From contig CBDCTW010000022.1 of assembly GCA_965222425.1 (NCBI GenBank), positions 806,001-870,000 of the forward strand: a stretch of DNA of 64,000 nucleotides. The letters run 5' to 3'. Both the position numbers and the translations under genes were made by a program. Shown piece after piece: positions 33,857 through 43,433 of this stretch. The DNA is from CBDCNP01 sp965222425 (GTDB taxonomy: Bacteria; Acidobacteriota; Vicinamibacteria; Marinacidobacterales; DATDRI01). The stretch's first letter is position 1. Every line of letters begins with the position of its first letter. The notes beneath the pieces are model-generated. The model saw nothing but the letters and a program-made list of their open reading frames with translations, was not told the origin of the DNA and did not search any database.

Positions 33857-35121
33857 AATGACTCGTCTCTCACCACGTGGCCGGCGACGGCGGATTGAAC
33901 GCAATCCGCGAGGCTCCCGAAAACCACTTGCGTGTCCAGCATTCCGGGGGCGTAGTAAGCGTACTTCGCGGAATTAGTCATCAAGACTTTGACGGAGTCG
34001 GGAAGCATCGGCGTCGCGAGAATGCAGGTGTCGACCGTGACCCGACCGCCGAAGTTCTCGAGTGGCTGGAGAAATCCTCGTTCTTTCGCCAGGCTTTGCA
34101 TGGCGCGGCTGGACGTCACGAGGAACTCAACATCGGGGTGACGCCGCCGGCCGTCTACAAGAGGTGCTAGGCGCTCGAACTCGGCGAAGGAAAAATGAGG
34201 ACTGCCGAGCACGATCATGTCCAGCTCTTGTTCTTTTGTCGTCGTCAACTGTTCCCAGGTTGCGCGCAGGCGCTGCGGAGTGATCTCGATGACATCCTGA
34301 GGGTCTTTGCCTTGAAACGCAGCCTCGAGCGAAGGCGCCTCGGGCGTGACGCCGACGATGTGGAACAGAGCCACCGTTCCCGAAGAGGATGCGGCGGCGC
34401 CGAGTGCTTTGAGCTGGTCTTCGCCCGGCGTGACTTCGAGGCCTGCCACCACCGGAATCCGGTCCTCGGCAACTTCGCCCATGAGATGCCCTAGTACCGC
34501 GTAAAACGAATCGTCTTCCTGCAACTGGCGCGGGACGCCGACGAGGCGCATCAGCAACTGGCCGGCGCGGTTTTCGGTTAGGTGGAGCCCGACCGCTGGC
34601 ACCCGGCCGGTGACCGCCGCGCAAATGTCCAAGAAATCGGGGTAGCGCTCGGTACGGGCTCCGAGAACCGAGTTCGCGAAGGCGATCGCGTTCGATTCAC
34701 CCCAAGCTATTTGTTGGCCCAGCTTGGGCGCTGCCTCGGCCTGATAGGGTGCGCAGGTCCAGGTCGGCTGACAGCCCATCGTTTGGTAGGCGACCATCTG
34801 GCGGCGGGCATTTTCTGCCCAATCGGTTGGCACATCCCATTCCCGCCAATGGTGCTCATCCAGTCCGCTGACGTTGAGCGTTGTCGGCACTGAGACTTTG
34901 GCTCCGAGGCTCACCAAGCGCTCCGCGAACTCGAGTCCCGCATCGCCGATATAGATGGCGCTATCGATATGGGCCTGCGTGATATCCATCATCCCCTCGG
35001 CCCTATGGACCTCCGCCATGCGCACCAGAATAGCCATGGCCATCCGAGCTCCGGCTCCGTGCTCCCCCTCCAAGAGAGCGCGGTCCCGATCATTCAGCCG
35101 CACTGGCGTGGATTTCTGCAA
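33844..35121 (-). CDS. Aconitase X large subunit (DUF521), probable cis-3-hydroxyproline dehydratase
   Basis: Catalytic subunit of the two-chain (type II) aconitase X family: LNDRDRALLEGEHGAGARMA, DITQAHIDSAIYIGDAGLEF, PTTLNVSGLD, ACAPYQ-like TCAPYQAEAAPKLGQQIAW, GESNAIAFANSVLGART, and the C-terminal PGMLDTQVVFGSLADCVQSA. Bacterial members dehydrate cis-3-hydroxy-L-proline; archaeal ones act on mevalonate phosphate. The frame is open to an ATG at 35184, but a TTG at 35121 has AAGGAGG five bases upstream and gives the normal length. With the racemase-family gene at 13.8 kb it suggests hydroxyproline use. Confidence 0.87.
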   Translation of the reverse strand: MQKSTPVRLNDRDRALLEGEHGAGARMAMAILVRMAEVHRAEGMMDITQAHIDSAIYIGDAGLEFAERLVSLGAKVSVPTTLNVSGLDEHHWREWDVPTDWAENARRQMVAYQTMGCQPTWTCAPYQAEAAPKLGQQIAWGESNAIAFANSVLGARTERYPDFLDICAAVTGRVPAVGLHLTENRAGQLLMRLVGVPRQLQEDDSFYAVLGHLMGEVAEDRIPVVAGLEVTPGEDQLKALGAAASSSGTVALFHIVGVTPEAPSLEAAFQGKDPQDVIEITPQRLRATWEQLTTTKEQELDMIVLGSPHFSFAEFERLAPLVDGRRRHPDVEFLVTSSRAMQSLAKERGFLQPLENFGGRVTVDTCILATPMLPDSVKVLMTNSAKYAYYAPGMLDTQVVFGSLADCVQSAVAGHVVRDESLWKE

Positions 35122-35250
35122 ATAGCCCTCCTTTAAAGCCTGTTGGACTCCTCCCAGGATAGCAAACCACCCGCGAGGGCACACGCGGGGCGTTCGGCCC
35201 TTGTTCGCTGCGTGTTGCGGACTAGACTAAAGCCTGCCGTCGCGCAGGTC

Positions 35251-35624
35251 TCAGCGGTGTCTGAAAACGAGATAGTAGAACTCCGGGATCAAGGGGATAT
35301 CCTTTTCGAGGATGAAGCCGGCGTCCAGGATCTCGTCGGTGACCGTTCCCTTGCCGGCCCGGAAGTGCTCGAAGGTCTCCTCGTTGGTTACCCCCTTCAT
35401 GCGTTCCCGGTCGATGCCACGATAGCGTGCCGGCGTTTGTAGATGTCGGGAAATTCTTGCTCGAGCAGGACCGCTGCTTCCGCCATGTCCGGCTTCTCCC
35501 ACCGCGAGTTGACCCCCGGTTTGACGCTCTTTTCCTGAGCAAAACCAGAGCTGACCGCCAGCACAGGTAACAGTACCGAAGCGAAGCAACGTCCGTTACA
35601 TGATGGGAGCGAAGAGCAGATCAC
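35251..35624 (-). pseudogene. Exported SAM-methyltransferase gene with internal deletion
   Basis: The front reads a signal peptide (VLLPVLAVSSGFAQE) and KSVKPGVNSRWEKPDMAEAA, EFPDIYKRRHAIVAS, matching the N-terminal part of a family of exported class I methyltransferases. Immediately after, in another frame, comes DRERMKGVTNEETFEHFRAG, TVTDEILDAGFILEKDIPLI and FYYLVFRHR, the C-terminal part of the same family. The SAM-binding core of roughly 130 residues is missing at a junction near 35405. So this is a deletion pseudogene, not a small protein. Confidence 0.7.
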
Positions 35625-36074
35625 CCACCTGGGTGACTACGTCTTCGAGATAGACCCCAGTCGCCGACCCTCCCTGGTCTCAGCAGAATAGGGAATCGGA
35701 AGACTTCCCGACGCCGTCGTTCAGCGGCGGATCTACGGGCGGCCTCGCGAGCTTTTTAGGGCGATTTGGCCTCCCCACTTGAGCTTCGATCCGATTACCT
35801 GAACTGAGATCTAATTTTTTGGAGAAACCGGCATGCCGACCCCGTCCCTACTGTATGTTGTTCCTTACTTATCTATTGCGGCGTAAGCACTTATAGATAT
35901 CGATGTCTCTCCGGGTGTCAGGTATACTTTTTGCATACTGACCGGGTGCTCCCGCCTTTTGTGTGGACAGTGGACATTTGGCTCTCATTGGTTTACATTA
36001 GCGGGAATTCGGGCCGCGCAGATTCGCGATGGGTCTCCAGCCTGAGGAGATCTAATTAAAGAGGAGGCTAGGCC
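35625..36074 (+). promoter_or_regulatory. Upstream region of the TonB-receptor operon
   Basis: About 450 bases with no gene seen. It is locally AT-richer than its surroundings (35800-36060) and must contain the promoter for the 10-kb plus-strand gene set. A possible dyad GTATACTTTTTGCATAC lies at about 35932-35940. AAAGAGGAGG at 36058-36067 is the ribosome-binding site. No riboswitch-like structure recognised. Confidence 0.4.
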
Positions 36075-38957
36075 ATGATTCGAGGATTATCAATTTGCCG
36101 CGAACCGCTACTGGCGCTGACGTTCGTGGGGTTCCTAGGCGCTTTTACCACCGCCGGCGCCCAGGGCGTCGCATCGCTGTCCGGTCGCGTGACGGATCCC
36201 GCAGGCGCTGTTTTGCCCGGCGTACAGGTCACTGCGGTCCACCAGACAACCGGCCTGCAGCGAGGCGCCCAGACGGACGACCGCGGTCAATATGCGCTCG
36301 CCCGCCTTACCGTCGGGGTTTACACGGTTAGTGCCCAATTACAGGGCTTTAGAACGGAGACCCAAGAGGGATTTACACTGCAGGTTGGACAAGGCCTGGC
36401 ATTGAATTTCGCGCTCGAACTGGCACCGGTCGCGGAAACGATTACGGTAACCGCCGAAACGCCGCTGGTAGAGATGAAAGCGAGCGAGATCGCGACGAAC
36501 ATCAGCGACGTGCAAATTGAGAATCTCCCGGTCAGGAGCCGGCAGTGGCTCAACCTAGCCACCCTCGCGCCGGGAACGGGCCAGGACGCCATCCGGGGTC
36601 AATTCTACAACAGCGTCAACATCGGCGCTGGTGTCAACTTTTACTCGAATGGATTCACCGTTGACGGGGTCAGCAACAACTGGCAGCAGCAGGGCGAACC
36701 GCGCCAAGATTTTCCCCAGGACGGGATTGCCGAGTTTAGGCTCCACGGCTCCAACGCGCGCGCCGAGTTTGGTTTTGCTCAAGGCGGATATATCAATGTG
36801 GTTACAAAGAGCGGCACCAACGACCTTCATGGAAGCGCGTTTTATTATGGCCGCAACAAGGGGCTGAATTCAAAGGGGTTCTTTCAAGACGAGAAGCCCG
36901 AGTTCAAGCGTCATCAATATGGCGGCTCGGTAGGGGGACCCGTAGTTAAGGATAAGGCGCACTTTTTCGTCTCATATGAGCGTACCATAGAGACATCATT
37001 CTTCACCGTAAACACCGGGGGCGTCTTTCCCGAAGAAGAAGGCACGTTTGAGCGCCCTGATTTTAACTGGATGGTCCTCGTCAAGTATGATCACCAACTA
37101 AGCGAGAAGCATCGGCTTTTTGTGCGCTATGCGCAGCAGGATAATCAGTTATCCTTCCGAGGCGCCGGCGGCATTAGGGCTCGCTCCAATTCGTCCAACT
37201 TTGGGGCGCCGCGCACCTCTATTGTCTTCGGTGAGACCTGGGTCATCAACGACAGCACGTTGAACGATTTCAGACTTCAATGGGCCAAGGCAACGTACGT
37301 AGGCTGGCCCACGGGCCAACCAAGGGACCTGCATATCACACCGGGGTTTTTTCCGGAGGCGCGCGTCAACTTGGATCCAATCATCACCCGACCGAGTCTC
37401 CGTACGGGAAACCAATCTGCGTTCTTGGGGCCGGAGAGGCACTTTCAGATTAAGAACGATCTTGCGCATTACTTCGGTAGCCACGAGCTGAAAGTGGGCG
37501 TCGATCTGACCTGGATTGATTGGGAGCCGGACAACGTAGGTATCGCAGAAAATTGGGTGTTTAAAACCGATGCCCCTTTCGATCCCAATGACCCGAGCAC
37601 GTTTCCGGACCGGTTCACTCAGAGACTCCTCCCCCGGTTCGATGACTTTCCGAACACCGAGCACTCCCTTTACATAGATGACACTTGGACAGTGACCAAC
37701 AAACTGACGTTGAACCTCGGCTTGAGATATGACTGGCAAACGGGGGTCTGGAACGAGAATCTGCTCGATACAGAAGTCCCAGAAATCAAGGTAATAGACA
37801 GGGTCGTGCGCGCCGCGGGGATTCAAGATCTTGCCCTATTTCCCCTCTACGACAGCAGCACACGGGGCGACGGGAACAACCTTGCTCCCAGGTTGGGCTT
37901 TGTCTGGGACCCCCGGGGTGAGGGGCGGCAAACCATACATGGAGCGTACGGAGTCTATTACAACCGCTACCGAGCCAACGGTGCGCCGCGATCCGAGCGG
38001 AACCCGAGGGACTTGAGAGTCGTCATTAGCGATCCGAGTTGGCCCGACCCCTATGAGGGTCAGGACCCTTTCGAGGTGGCCGCGGCACAGGCCAACTTCA
38101 CGGTTCAAGGGAACAAGAATCGGACTCCCTATACACATCAGGCTAGCCTGGGTTACACCCAACAGGTTGGCGACGACTTTAGCGTAGAGATCAGCGGTGT
38201 TTTTGCTAACGGCTTCAACCAACATACCAACATAGACGGGAACTACTTTCTAACACCGGAGGATCGTGCTGCCGGCATCCGGGCGAACTCCGAGTGGGGT
38301 CGGGTCACCACGGGACTCACCGATGGGAAGATGGAATACCGATCTCTTCAAGCAAAAATTCAACGTCGTTTCGCAGACGGATGGCAGATTCTCGGCTCGT
38401 ACACGCTTGCGTCAGCGAAGATCACTAGTGAAAGTCTCAATGACGGGCCGGCGGATCATTTTGACCGCGGTGCAGAGTTTGGCTACGCCTCATCCGACCG
38501 CCGCCACCGATTGACCATCAGTGGATTGGTGGAGCTTCCGTGGGGGTTCCTAACCAGCGCCATCCTGAACTACCGGAGCAGTCTCCCCTTTGACGTTTCG
38601 GCGGGAAGCGATCTCAACAAGGACGGGCTTGGGTCTGATCGTCCACCCGGCGTAACCCGCATGCAGGGATGCCGTGGCCTCAACCTGGATGCGGTAAACA
38701 GCTACCGATTGGCCAGCGGACGGGATTCCGTGACAGGCATTGACTGCCCGGACTACTACACCCTCGATTGGGTGTTGTCGAATCGGATCGCTTTGGGGGG
38801 ACAGTACTCCATGGAACTGATCTTTCAGGTGTTTAATCTAACCAATCGAACCAATTTCTACGGACCGGTTGACAATTCTCTGTCCTCGTCTTTCGGTCAA
38901 TCTCGGAGGGCTGACCTGGCTAGGCAAATGGAGTTGGCTGCCCGGTTCAGGTTCTAA
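36075..38957 (+). CDS. TonB-dependent outer-membrane receptor with carboxypeptidase-regulatory-like domain
   Basis: 960 residues. Signal MIRGLSICREPLLALTFVGF...; residues about 33-115 form the carboxypeptidase-regulatory-like beta-sandwich (SLSGRVTDPAGAVLPGVQVT). Then comes a plug domain (AETPLVEMKASEIATNISD, PGTGQDAIRGQFYN, FTVDGVSNN) and a beta-barrel with VGGPVVKDKAHFFVSYERT. It ends LAARFRF with a terminal aromatic, as outer-membrane barrels do. This architecture is typical of Acidobacteriota. It leads a plus-strand set with the M14 peptidase and VPS10 protein, so peptide or glycopeptide uptake is likely. Confidence 0.93.
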   Translation: MIRGLSICREPLLALTFVGFLGAFTTAGAQGVASLSGRVTDPAGAVLPGVQVTAVHQTTGLQRGAQTDDRGQYALARLTVGVYTVSAQLQGFRTETQEGFTLQVGQGLALNFALELAPVAETITVTAETPLVEMKASEIATNISDVQIENLPVRSRQWLNLATLAPGTGQDAIRGQFYNSVNIGAGVNFYSNGFTVDGVSNNWQQQGEPRQDFPQDGIAEFRLHGSNARAEFGFAQGGYINVVTKSGTNDLHGSAFYYGRNKGLNSKGFFQDEKPEFKRHQYGGSVGGPVVKDKAHFFVSYERTIETSFFTVNTGGVFPEEEGTFERPDFNWMVLVKYDHQLSEKHRLFVRYAQQDNQLSFRGAGGIRARSNSSNFGAPRTSIVFGETWVINDSTLNDFRLQWAKATYVGWPTGQPRDLHITPGFFPEARVNLDPIITRPSLRTGNQSAFLGPERHFQIKNDLAHYFGSHELKVGVDLTWIDWEPDNVGIAENWVFKTDAPFDPNDPSTFPDRFTQRLLPRFDDFPNTEHSLYIDDTWTVTNKLTLNLGLRYDWQTGVWNENLLDTEVPEIKVIDRVVRAAGIQDLALFPLYDSSTRGDGNNLAPRLGFVWDPRGEGRQTIHGAYGVYYNRYRANGAPRSERNPRDLRVVISDPSWPDPYEGQDPFEVAAAQANFTVQGNKNRTPYTHQASLGYTQQVGDDFSVEISGVFANGFNQHTNIDGNYFLTPEDRAAGIRANSEWGRVTTGLTDGKMEYRSLQAKIQRRFADGWQILGSYTLASAKITSESLNDGPADHFDRGAEFGYASSDRRHRLTISGLVELPWGFLTSAILNYRSSLPFDVSAGSDLNKDGLGSDRPPGVTRMQGCRGLNLDAVNSYRLASGRDSVTGIDCPDYYTLDWVLSNRIALGGQYSMELIFQVFNLTNRTNFYGPVDNSLSSSFGQSRRADLARQMELAARFRF

Positions 38958-38986
38958 GTGGGACGGGCGTGACGTAAGTGCAACAA

Positions 38987-39041
38987 AGTGTGCGGTACGG
39001 CCGCAAGCTCGCCGTACCGCACACTCCCGTTCACGCTTTTT
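38987..39041 (+). terminator. Strong hairpin after the TonB-receptor gene
   Basis: A perfect 14-bp stem (AGTGTGCGGTACGG at 38987-39000 with its complement at 39012-39025) and an 11-base loop lie 30 bases after the receptor stop. A run of five T follows at 39037-39041, somewhat distant for a classic intrinsic terminator. It may be a partial terminator or an mRNA-stabilising stem setting the ratio of receptor to downstream peptidase. Confidence 0.6.
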
Positions 39042-39174
39042 GAGGAACAACTGAAATACCACCAATAACTTTCCCATTGTTCGTCTACGGTGCGTACCTA
39101 CTCGGTGGACGGATTACGTTTCCGGCACAAGGTCAACCACGCCAAGGACGCCTAGCACAGGCTCAGGAGATATC

Positions 39175-42100
39175 ATGCCTTTGATTTTGCGGCAGTGTTT
39201 ATTTTTTGTCCTTCTTATTTATTTGATCTCCCTTCCGCCGTCCTTCAGCCAGCAGTCCCAGGCCACCCTAGGTGACCTGCCAGACCTGTTCACCGAAGGG
39301 GTTTACCTTCAAGATCGGAACGACGATGGCGTCCTTGACTTTATAAATGCGCGAATTGTGGTTCCTGGGGCCGCGACCCCAGAAGATATCGCCGCAGCGG
39401 CAAATATTGCCGCCCGGCTCGGCTTTGAGTCATCGGCCTTCACCCCGGGACTAGGCGTTCTCGACACAGAGATCAGCCCTGGTCCGGACACACCGCCTCT
39501 GATCTTGGTCGGGCACTCGAACCGGTGGGTGAGGCGATTGCAAGAAGAGAAGAAGCTCGACCTGAAGCCTCTAGAGCCTGGGCAGGGGCTGGTCGCCATC
39601 GTCGGATCGGCTTTTGGGGGTGCGGCTGCGCTAGTCGTGGCTGGGGCCGATAACGCTGGGACACTGGCTGCAGCGAATGGCGCTTCGGCGCGCTTGCCGT
39701 ATTTATGGCAGCTCCGAAGTGATTCGATCCAGTCTGTCCAACGGGACGTGCGCTCCCTGCTCTCTGAGCACGGCATCCGCGTGAGGCACAGTTACTCTCC
39801 GCTGGCGGTCTACGAGGGCGGAAAGCAACAGATCACAAATCTGGTGGTGGTGGTCGAGCTGGCTTCCGGGGCTGATGCTGAGTCAGCGGCGGCCGTTCTC
39901 GACGAGATCGCGGCGGCCCATGTGGTGGGCAGGGCTGACTTCACTGACCGCAAAGCTGTCCGATTAAACTATTACGGCCTCCAAACACTGGAGGTGCGCA
40001 TCGAGGAAGGAAGGTCGGTTCGTATCGACCGTTTCGGCCCGCCCTATCGGAGCAGGTTTCCCGAAAATGCCTGGAAGCCACCAGCTAAGCTACTCGATCT
40101 GAGCTCTCTCTACACCATTGAGGGCTTATTCGGTGATTCCCGTGGTGACGATAGGATCCCGGATGAAACCGAGACGGTAGTAGTCATAGGGTCGGAGGCT
40201 GGCGCCGCAGTGGGCGCCATCGATGTCGCGGCTCGCATCGCCTTGGAAACCACCGGCGTGTCGCTACCCCTGGTAAAAGTTGAGGCCGAAGTGACCGATC
40301 CCTCGAAGCTACCCAATCCGATCTTAATTGGTCCTGGCAAGCTCGTTGGGTCATTGAGCCGCAACATTGACACCGCTCCTGGGGAGGGGATCGTTCAAAT
40401 TGTGCCCCAGGCTTTCGGTGCTGCTTCGGCAGTCCTGGTGACGGGCGGCGATGTGGCGGGGGTCAACGCCGCAGCGATGTATCTGGCAGCCCACGTCCCG
40501 TATCTCTGGGAAACACGGCGGGGGGAGGTTAGCTTCGAGCAGATTGGAGGAGACCTGACCGCCTTTTTCCGCGGGCGTTCTACTTCTGGGCAGGCTGCAA
40601 GGGCCACCGTGGAGCTCGATGACGTCCTCGAGTCATTGGAGGGAAAAGAGCTGAAATCGATCGAAGCCAAGGTATATCTGGAAGAAGGAAGCCCCGAGTT
40701 CGGATCCTTCCTGCGACAGCTACTAAAAGACCGGACAGGTGCTGAGCAAGTAACCGCCACCGCGACTTCACGCTACGGGCCGGTTCTTGTTTTTGAGGAC
40801 AAGCTGGAACTTGGCTGGGAGGTTGACGAGCTCCGCCAGCGTTTTCGGGCTGAAGTCCTTTCCGAGGTGAAACCGGGAGACAAACTTGAAATAGAGGTGC
40901 TGGTCAGCGAGTCTCCCGAGATCCGGCGGGAACTGGAGCAGGAATTCCAGACGGCGCTAAAGGAAGCTGGGGCTTCCCAGAGCAACGTGCGTGTGATCTG
41001 TGCTTACAAGCAAGGCTTTAGCTGGTTGGCGGACTATGTCCTCCCGGCTATCAAGGGAAAATCCGTGGGTAGCATCACCGTGTATTTCCCCACTGCGCAC
41101 TACCCGTCTGGGCAGAAGTGGTACGGAATGCCAATCCGCTGGCTGCAGGAGATATTTCCCATCGATGAGATTTTCGCACGGGAGCTCGGAGTCGACGTCG
41201 ATACAACCAGCTTCGAGAAGGTGGACAGCGGACCGGTTCTGTACCGTGTTGAGGTGAAAGACAGCGCGGGTCAGTCTATCTACACGGACGAATTTGCACC
41301 ACGGTTTGTCGAGCGGGAGTATTTTCCCTATAAGCCCACTGCCAAGATTTATTACACCACCGGGGGCTTCCTGGCGTCAGTCAACGAGCAACAGATAGCC
41401 GACGTCAACATTCGGACAGATCCGGAGCGATTCTGGGACCACTATCAAAATACTGCGCTTCCGCGCATGTTTGAATATGCCGAGGACTATACCGAGGGGA
41501 ACGTCGGTCTGGAGAACCAGCCATTCTTCCGCGATCTTATTTTCGACATCACCATGAGCGAGCCGGATTTCCGCTTGAACCTTGACGAGGAACGGATCTC
41601 CTCGCTCGACTCGCTTCATGAAGACTTGACCTTTGTCACCATTGACTTTTGGGCGATGTTTAGCGGAAAGGATTCTGGGAGCCGTGAGGTCGCGCCGGGA
41701 CGAATCATGCCCATGATACACCCTGTCCAGCCAGGGAAGGCCCCCAAGGTGACGATCACATTTAAGGGTAATGCGGTACCAAGGCCACGTCTGGTTGTCA
41801 GCTGGCACACGGGTGCGGGTGAGGAGGGAGAACGGACCATCGACCTGAGCGAGGTGGACGTGGACTCGCCCCGCATAACGCAGGTGAAGGTCAAAGCGGG
41901 CGCCGACAGGGTAGCCCGGCTCGTTGCCAGCGTGTCAGGGAAGACGTTCCCGGCGGCCGCGACGGCGGCACAGATGGTGGAGGCTCTTGGGCGGATCCAG
42001 CGTGCCGGAGCGCTGAAGCAAGCACTTGGATACGCGCGGTTGGACGAACTGGTCGTCTCGGCGGAGTCGGGGTCCGCCGCCATGGAGCGAACCGTGAGCC

Positions 42101-43368
42101 CCGTTGATCGTAGCCTTCTCCCCAAGCCAGGGGACTTCCAGGTCATCCAACCTGAGGCAGGTAAGCGCATCGTCACCTGGGATCATGTGATTGGGCCGGA
42201 CGAGCTCGAACAGGAGATCATTCCTCGCCTCCGCACGTTCCAAGAGATCAACCCCTACGTCTCGGGTCGCTCTTATCGTGGCCAAAACGTGTGGGCTATG
42301 GACGTGATGTTGCCGATTGACGCCGCACTGTGGTCCCAGGCGAAGGCAAGCGCGCTTAAGCCAAGTTTGTTCCTCACCACCCGCCAGCATTCGAACGAAG
42401 TATCGGCAACCAGTGGGGCGCTGCGGCTGATGGAGCTGTTTGGGACCGATCCGGAGTACGGCAAATACCTGAAGCGAATCAACATCGTCTACAATCCGAT
42501 GGAGAACCCGGACGGGGCCGCCAACCATCAGGAGTTCTACAAGCTTCAGCCCACCTACATCCTCCACGGCGGTTACTGGAGCTCGGTGGCCCGGGATGTC
42601 GGAGCATACATTTGGGATCCTGATCCTCTCCTGCCGGAGGCATTAGTTCGGCGAAAGTTGTATTACACCTGGCTGCCGGATGTCTACATGAACCCTCACG
42701 GGTATCCGAGCCATGAGTGGGTCCATCAATTTGCCGGCTACAAGGTTCCCTGGTTCATGGCCTTTTGGATCCCGCGGGGGTATCACATCAACCTCGGACA
42801 TATAGATGATCAGAACTATCCAGATCACAAACCGGTTGGCGTCGAGCTCAGGGAACGCATCATCGAGGAGGTGCAGGGAGTTCCGGAGATCCGCGCGGCC
42901 AACAAGCGCCTCGTCCACCGATTTGAAAAGTATGCGCGAAGCTACGAGCCAGATCCCTTCCGCCTGGAAATTTACAAAGGAATGAACATCTTGTTTGATC
43001 ATTCGTACTCGTACCGCTGGCCAAAAGACCCCTTCAACCGCGAGATTTACGTTAGTTCGATGGGGAGCCGTCCGAATCCTGAAGGGACAAGAAGACCTAA
43101 TTTCCTTGAAAAACACCCGCAAATTACGGTTTTGCGCCTTGGCTGCGATATGCCTGACGAAACCGCGTCTCCGGAGTGGATGGAAAAGGTCGCCGCCCGT
43201 GGTCAGTTCGGCTATCTCATGGCGGTGGTGAAACTGCTTTACGACAGCCAATGGGAGGTCCAAAGATTTGAGGAAGACTTCCGGGATGCGGTTAGGCTAT
43301 CCGTCTTCCGTCCTCGACCGGTTAAGGCGTCCCGTGGTGGCCTAGAAGTCAGACCAACAGAACCATGA
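39175..43368 (+). CDS. Giant exported M14-family metallopeptidase
   Basis: 1,397 residues with a signal peptide (FFVLLIYLISLPPSFSQ). The C-terminal third is a zinc carboxypeptidase (M14) domain: TRQHSNEVSATSGALRLMEL near residue 1070 holds HxxE, YNPMENPDGAANHQ the conserved Asn-Pro-Asp-Gly loop, and MNPHGYPSHEW near residue 1175 the third-ligand region. The N-terminal part has two similar domains, each ending in a PxLIxG...AxxVxGAD-like stretch followed by LPYLW or VPYLW, so an internal duplication. The start follows CAGGAGA. Between the TonB receptor and VPS10 genes, it probably trims peptides in the periplasm or outside the cell. Confidence 0.87.
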   Translation: MPLILRQCLFFVLLIYLISLPPSFSQQSQATLGDLPDLFTEGVYLQDRNDDGVLDFINARIVVPGAATPEDIAAAANIAARLGFESSAFTPGLGVLDTEISPGPDTPPLILVGHSNRWVRRLQEEKKLDLKPLEPGQGLVAIVGSAFGGAAALVVAGADNAGTLAAANGASARLPYLWQLRSDSIQSVQRDVRSLLSEHGIRVRHSYSPLAVYEGGKQQITNLVVVVELASGADAESAAAVLDEIAAAHVVGRADFTDRKAVRLNYYGLQTLEVRIEEGRSVRIDRFGPPYRSRFPENAWKPPAKLLDLSSLYTIEGLFGDSRGDDRIPDETETVVVIGSEAGAAVGAIDVAARIALETTGVSLPLVKVEAEVTDPSKLPNPILIGPGKLVGSLSRNIDTAPGEGIVQIVPQAFGAASAVLVTGGDVAGVNAAAMYLAAHVPYLWETRRGEVSFEQIGGDLTAFFRGRSTSGQAARATVELDDVLESLEGKELKSIEAKVYLEEGSPEFGSFLRQLLKDRTGAEQVTATATSRYGPVLVFEDKLELGWEVDELRQRFRAEVLSEVKPGDKLEIEVLVSESPEIRRELEQEFQTALKEAGASQSNVRVICAYKQGFSWLADYVLPAIKGKSVGSITVYFPTAHYPSGQKWYGMPIRWLQEIFPIDEIFARELGVDVDTTSFEKVDSGPVLYRVEVKDSAGQSIYTDEFAPRFVEREYFPYKPTAKIYYTTGGFLASVNEQQIADVNIRTDPERFWDHYQNTALPRMFEYAEDYTEGNVGLENQPFFRDLIFDITMSEPDFRLNLDEERISSLDSLHEDLTFVTIDFWAMFSGKDSGSREVAPGRIMPMIHPVQPGKAPKVTITFKGNAVPRPRLVVSWHTGAGEEGERTIDLSEVDVDSPRITQVKVKAGADRVARLVASVSGKTFPAAATAAQMVEALGRIQRAGALKQALGYARLDELVVSAESGSAAMERTVSPVDRSLLPKPGDFQVIQPEAGKRIVTWDHVIGPDELEQEIIPRLRTFQEINPYVSGRSYRGQNVWAMDVMLPIDAALWSQAKASALKPSLFLTTRQHSNEVSATSGALRLMELFGTDPEYGKYLKRINIVYNPMENPDGAANHQEFYKLQPTYILHGGYWSSVARDVGAYIWDPDPLLPEALVRRKLYYTWLPDVYMNPHGYPSHEWVHQFAGYKVPWFMAFWIPRGYHINLGHIDDQNYPDHKPVGVELRERIIEEVQGVPEIRAANKRLVHRFEKYARSYEPDPFRLEIYKGMNILFDHSYSYRWPKDPFNREIYVSSMGSRPNPEGTRRPNFLEKHPQITVLRLGCDMPDETASPEWMEKVAARGQFGYLMAVVKLLYDSQWEVQRFEEDFRDAVRLSVFRPRPVKASRGGLEVRPTEP

Positions 43369-43433
43369 CGAAGTGGCTATGTATGGGTTTCGAGGGCGAG
43401 GAAGCTCGCGCCTCTTAGTTAAGGAGGGTTTTC

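Noticed and set aside
37149..37826. Long minus-strand frame inside the TonB receptor gene
   Set aside because: Antisense of a well-supported beta-barrel; no family resemblance.
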